Positions 5,250-8,264 of a DNA stretch of 8,264 nt are shown one piece after another. This DNA comes from an uncultured Gammaproteobacteria bacterium (lineage in GTDB: Bacteria; Pseudomonadota; Gammaproteobacteria; GCA-001735895): the NCBI GenBank assembly GCA_945787265.1, contig CALZHS010000050.1, positions 1-8,264 on the forward strand, given 5' to 3'. A program made the translations under genes and the position numbers. A model generated the notes under the pieces. The model saw only the letters and a list, made by a program, of their open reading frames with translations. It was not told the DNA's origin and did no database searches. Every line of letters begins with the position of its first letter. Within the stretch, counting starts at the first letter, position 1.

Positions 5250-6215
5250 ATGCGCGCCTGGAACTGTGTTACCTGGGGCGGACCAGGCCACCTGAAGCTG
5301 GGCACTACGCCCGAGCCCGAGTGTGGTGACGGTGAAGTTGAAATCACGGTCAAGGCCTGCGGCATTAATTTTGCCGACCTGTTAATGATCTCCGGTCAAT
5401 TCCAGGTACGCCCAGAACTCCCTTTTGTCCCCGGCATGGAAGTCGCCGGAAGAATTACCCGGCTCGGGCCGGGTTGCGAAGCGTTTAGCCTGGGTCAAAA
5501 GGCCGCTGCCTACGTGCGACATGGTGGCTACGCCGAGAAAGTGGTAGCGCCGATAGCCCAGGTTGCCGCCATACCCGAATCTATTCAACTGGAGGTTGCT
5601 GCCGCTTTCCCGGTTTCCTACGGGTCGGCGGAACTGGCGCTGGACCGGGCGGGGCTGAGCGCAAATGAAATCGTCGTGATTGGTGGTGCCGCTGGCGCCG
5701 TCGGGTCGGCCTGCATAGAACTGGCAAAACAGCGCGGTGCGGTTGTCATCGCCTGTGTCGGAGACGATGCAAAGGAAAAAATTGCGCGCGCCTGTGGTGC
5801 AGACCAGATTATTTCCTCCCATTCCAGGCGCCTCTACGAAGATTTACGCGAAGTTGCACCCGATGGCGTTGACGTGATTATCGATCCGGTTGGCGGAATC
5901 TTTTTTGAAGAAACGCTGCGCGCGCTTGGCTACGGGGGTCGGATTGTTTCGCTGGGATTTGCCTCGGGTAAAATACCCAGCATCCGTGCGAACCACTTCC
6001 TGGTCAGGCATCAAAGCCTGGTCGGCTCATCCTTCGGCCTGACCTGCGTCAAAGACCCCGGGCGGATATCCGCGAGATGGCCGCAGCTGTCGGCGATGCT
6101 CGAAGCGGGGCAGATCAAACCCAGAATCAGTCAAACCAGGTCGTTTGCCGAGCTCCCGAAAGCCCTGCAGATGCTCAAAGACCGCAAGGTCGCGGGCCGC
6201 ATCGTAATAAGCTAA
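5250..6215 (+). CDS. Zinc-free quinone oxidoreductase-type medium-chain dehydrogenase (COG0604)
   Basis: Members reduce quinones, enones or enoyl-CoA thioesters with NADPH in the cytosol. The 321 residues match the family length. The N-terminal GroES-like fold carries CGINFADLL (37-45) and a FVPGMEVAG block, where zinc alcohol dehydrogenases have a Cys ligand; the four-Cys structural zinc loop is also absent, so it should be metal-free. The Rossmann domain has GGAAGAVG (145-152), then the CGAD and DPVGG blocks, GGRIVSLGFASGKIPSI, and the usual C-terminal KALQMLKDRKVAGRIVI. The start is set by a strong ribosome binding site. It stands alone on its strand after a 580-base gap with its own likely promoter and a leader dyad. 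The substrate cannot be read from the sequence. Its stop is 10 bases from the stop of the convergent minus-strand gene. Confidence 0.93.
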   Translation: MRAWNCVTWGGPGHLKLGTTPEPECGDGEVEITVKACGINFADLLMISGQFQVRPELPFVPGMEVAGRITRLGPGCEAFSLGQKAAAYVRHGGYAEKVVAPIAQVAAIPESIQLEVAAAFPVSYGSAELALDRAGLSANEIVVIGGAAGAVGSACIELAKQRGAVVIACVGDDAKEKIARACGADQIISSHSRRLYEDLREVAPDGVDVIIDPVGGIFFEETLRALGYGGRIVSLGFASGKIPSIRANHFLVRHQSLVGSSFGLTCVKDPGRISARWPQLSAMLEAGQIKPRISQTRSFAELPKALQMLKDRKVAGRIVIS

Positions 6216-6225
6216 GGCCTCGACA

Positions 6226-7212
6226 TTACTTGACAGGAATATAAAGCTCCGTGGTGAACTGGTTCCTGTCGGTTATTTTTGTCGTATCGCCGAGATAGAT
6301 TTCGAGTGCGGCTCGCGAATCGCCGAGCTTTATCTTGTGCATGCGGCAGTGACTGTGCAGTGCGTACCATCCGAGCGGCAGGAAATTAAGGTCACCGCGC
6401 AGCGACATTTTATAATAGTGCCCGCCCTTGAATTCATGTCGCTTATAGTTCGACAGGGGCGTACTATTGCCAACCGGAACGGCAATTTCGGCCTGGTAAC
6501 TGGATGCCAGTGGATCCAGTTGATAATACATCGTTAGTGCGAGACCAACCTGATTGGCCCCCGTATTCTGCAGTGTTTCTATACTCGAGCGGCGCGCTGC
6601 CTCGAGTTGACGCAGGTTTCCACTGAACGGAATCGCCCAGTAATTAAATGCCTCCAGGTCCTCGAAACCGATAAATTCGATTTCGGGGTGCGGCATTTCG
6701 GCATTCAGGTAGCCACCGAGCATCGCCAGCCCTAGATCATAATCGCGCTCGATCATGGGTGTCATCTTGCTGGTCATGAAGCGGAACAGGAACGGCATTC
6801 GTCCGATCATCTCCCAGCTGACCAGGGTGCCTCCATTGGTTGCTTTAAACGCCCAGTTGACCTGGTTTGTCGACTTGAAAGGGCGCAAAAACTCGATTTG
6901 CTGTTTAATGCTAATGCCCGGATCTATTTCGAGGTGGGTCAGTTTACCGGCGCCGACTACCTTGCCATCCCAGCTGTAATGCCCATTCTCTGACTGGTAG
7001 TTTTCACTGTAAACGATTTTGGTCTCGGGTTCGTGTATCAACCAGGGGCTCCATTCCGGCCAGGATTTGAGATCCAGTACCGTGGCAAAAACCGAATCCA
7101 GCGGTGCCTCGATCTCGTGACTCCGCTTAACGTTAAATTTACCCTCCAGGGTGGCCAGGTAAGCTAGTCCAGCCAGCAGGATGACAACGACGATGCCAAT
7201 AGCTATCCACAT
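6226..7212 (-). CDS. Membrane-anchored SRPBCC (polyketide cyclase-like) protein with C-terminal GyrI-like effector-binding domain
   Basis: The 328-residue product begins MWIAIGIVVVILLAGLAYL, one N-terminal membrane segment (about 2-20), likely uncleaved with the rest outside the membrane. Next comes an SRPBCC/START-like ligand-binding fold (about 25-170) with the usual opening HEIEAPLDSVFATVLDLKSW and WSPW. The last 140 residues or so resemble GyrI/AraC effector-binding domains and end AALEIYLGD followed by TELYIPVK. Both folds bind small hydrophobic or drug-like ligands; no catalytic set is visible. I chose ATG 7212 because GGAG (7220-7223, minus strand) lies 7 bases before it and the membrane segment starts there. 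The frame runs on to an ATG at 7311, but those residues fall inside the upstream permease gene. It overlaps that gene by 10 bases, so translation is probably coupled. The ligand is unknown. Confidence 0.88.
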   Translation of the reverse strand: MWIAIGIVVVILLAGLAYLATLEGKFNVKRSHEIEAPLDSVFATVLDLKSWPEWSPWLIHEPETKIVYSENYQSENGHYSWDGKVVGAGKLTHLEIDPGISIKQQIEFLRPFKSTNQVNWAFKATNGGTLVSWEMIGRMPFLFRFMTSKMTPMIERDYDLGLAMLGGYLNAEMPHPEIEFIGFEDLEAFNYWAIPFSGNLRQLEAARRSSIETLQNTGANQVGLALTMYYQLDPLASSYQAEIAVPVGNSTPLSNYKRHEFKGGHYYKMSLRGDLNFLPLGWYALHSHCRMHKIKLGDSRAALEIYLGDTTKITDRNQFTTELYIPVK

Positions 7213-7934
7213 GTATCGACTCCGTTGGCAGCGGTTTGTTGCCTGCATTGTGATCGAATCAGCCACAGGAACAGCGCGGCAGAGATTCCGGCGGAACTGA
7301 AAATCATGCACATCACGACAATCTGGTAACGCGCCGCAATCAGTGGCGAGGTTCCGGCCAGGATCTGGCCGGTCATCATGCCGGGCAGCGATACCAGCCC
7401 AACCGCGAGCAGCGAATTCGTGATCGGGATTAGCGCCGCCTGGAATGCGGTACTGCGTGCCCGCGCATAGTCATCGTGATGATCCAGTTCGCTGTAAAAG
7501 CGTTCGCCGGCAAGGCTGACGCTGTTCATGGAATTGGAGAAAATCATTCCGGCAAGCGGGATCATTATGGCTGGCTGAAACCAGGGATCGGCGTGTAAAA
7601 CGCCCTGGCTAACCAGTACCAGGTTGAAGATTCCGCCCACGGCGATTGCCGCCAGGCTGCAGCCGAGCAGTGTCGAGCGTTTGACGGGCAGGGGCCCCAG
7701 TGCGATCCAGCTTGCCGCGAGTAGCATGAAGCTCAATACCGCGACGATGATCCATTGATTATTGGCGTGGAAGATAAACTCCAGGGTGTAACCAATCAGC
7801 ATCAGCTGCAGCAGCATGCGCAGGATTGCCACGACTGCATTTTTAATACTGGTTGACCAGTAAAAAATTATGAACAGGGTAACGACCACCGGGATGAAGG
7901 CGACCGCTATATCGGCCAGTGTTATTGCATACAC
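7203..7934 (-). CDS. fetB: FetB/UPF0014-family ABC-type metal export permease
   Basis: E. coli FetB pairs with the ATPase FetA and is linked to iron export and peroxide resistance. The 243-residue product is close to the usual 250-260. It is very hydrophobic, with membrane segments near 6-27, 33-55, 61-80, 87-112, 120-140, 165-185 and 205-228. The family signatures are present: PLAGMIFSNSMNSVSLAGERF (M130 to N137 at its core) and SLPGMMTGQILAG (182-194), then SPLIAARYQIVVM. The start is GTG 7934, which shares its first base with the TAG stop of the preceding gene; the nearest purine-rich site (GGGAAG) is about 10 bases away and weak, which fits coupling. No FetA-type ATPase is visible: it may lie to the right of the window, or be absent. 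The transported metal is inferred from the family only. Confidence 0.88.
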   Translation of the reverse strand: MYAITLADIAVAFIPVVVTLFIIFYWSTSIKNAVVAILRMLLQLMLIGYTLEFIFHANNQWIIVAVLSFMLLAASWIALGPLPVKRSTLLGCSLAAIAVGGIFNLVLVSQGVLHADPWFQPAIMIPLAGMIFSNSMNSVSLAGERFYSELDHHDDYARARSTAFQAALIPITNSLLAVGLVSLPGMMTGQILAGTSPLIAARYQIVVMCMIFSSAGISAALFLWLIRSQCRQQTAANGVDTCG

Positions 7935-8264
7935 TAGTGGTAGTCTTCCCAGTACTGATTACTATCCGGTTGCATTAATTCCTCGATCTCACTGTCGTCC
8001 CGTTGAAACTGGGTTACGTCGACTTGCATATTATCGCGTGCATTGTCTTCAAGGAAACAGAAGATGGTATTGCGCAGCGTCACCAGCAGCGAATTATCCA
8101 GTTCAAAATCAAGTTCAGCAAGCAGGTCGATCACGATTTCAAAACTCAGTTTGTCTAGTGAATAAATAATGTGAGCACCGTGGTCACCGACCGGAGAGGC
8201 CAGCAGGATACCATCGACGTCAACTAGTACTTCGCATGCGGCGCGGGCCTGGCAGGCTGGATCG
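7934..8264 (-). CDS. Acidic protein with possible HMA-like fold, first gene of the fetB cluster (5' end outside window)
   Basis: On the minus strand the frame is open from the right edge to a TAG at 7936-7934, giving 109 visible residues. The internal GTG at 8134 is not needed as a start, since reading continues upstream in frame. The first 60 residues (C4, C10, VLVDVDGILLAS, HIIYSLDKLSFEIVIDLLAELDFELDN) follow the order of strands and helices in the second part of a heavy-metal-associated ferredoxin-like domain, with VDGI, a YSLDK-like YDPEK and an IxxLLxELxFELDN-like end. The CxxC metal motif is not visible; C4 and C10 are five residues apart, and the true motif may be off-window. The tail (from about 60) is very acidic. 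I do not recognise a named family. The one-base stop/start overlap with fetB suggests a shared job, plausibly metal handling. Confidence 0.6.
   Translation of the reverse strand, partial: DPACQARAACEVLVDVDGILLASPVGDHGAHIIYSLDKLSFEIVIDLLAELDFELDNSLLVTLRNTIFCFLEDNARDNMQVDVTQFQRDDSEIEELMQPDSNQYWEDYH

Noticed and set aside
7213..7311. Upstream ATG (7311) as the start of the SRPBCC protein
   Set aside because: It would add 33 residues encoded inside fetB in another frame, ahead of the membrane helix. ATG 7212 has a GGAG at good spacing.
7870..8169. Plus-strand open frame of 99 codons opposite fetB and the HMA-like gene
   Set aside because: It is antisense to two frames that overlap in an operon and have family-like composition; the product shows no domain.

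Overview
The window looks like ordinary chromosome of a gammaproteobacterium. The UvrD helicase resembles the E. coli protein almost motif for motif and is nearly the same length, and MoaE shares long blocks with the E. coli enzyme. Genes are tightly packed and GC-rich, apart from one AT-rich gap near the middle. I cannot name the genus. There is no transposase, integrase, phage gene, tRNA, rRNA or CRISPR array.

Layout, left to right. (1) Positions 1-1090, plus strand: the 3' part of moeA, cut by the window edge, then moaE. Both belong to molybdenum cofactor synthesis. (2) Positions 1199-3717, plus strand: a small unrecognised conserved-looking protein, then uvrD, the DNA helicase II of nucleotide-excision and mismatch repair. 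A 16-bp dyad and an extended -10 box lie between them. (3) Positions 3800-4669, plus strand: a beta-hydroxyacid dehydrogenase of the 3-hydroxyisobutyrate dehydrogenase / glyoxylate-succinic semialdehyde reductase superfamily. (4) Positions 4670-5249: a 580-bp gap. Its central part is only about 27% GC by hand count (4741-4980), with A- and T-tracts and a perfect 10-bp tandem repeat. It ends in a textbook rho-independent terminator with no gene immediately before it. The roughly 100 bases before the terminator fold into further hairpins around an exposed CCTCCTTT, which matches the anti-Shine-Dalgarno tail of 16S rRNA. I read this as a candidate small regulatory RNA, and it is the most interesting item in the window. 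(5) Positions 5250-6215, plus strand: a zinc-free quinone-oxidoreductase-type medium-chain dehydrogenase with a strong ribosome binding site and a 17-bp dyad in its leader. (6) Positions 6226-8264, minus strand: three overlapping genes read from the right edge. They are a truncated acidic protein with a possible heavy-metal-associated (HMA-like) fold, a FetB/UPF0014 metal-export permease, and a membrane-anchored SRPBCC plus GyrI-like effector-binding protein.

The moe/moa pair acts in one pathway. The minus-strand trio overlaps at each junction (1 and 10 bases), which points to coupled translation and a shared role, possibly in metal or envelope homeostasis. The remaining plus-strand genes look like independent housekeeping or redox units. 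The oxidoreductase and the minus-strand operon converge, with only 10 bases between their stop codons.
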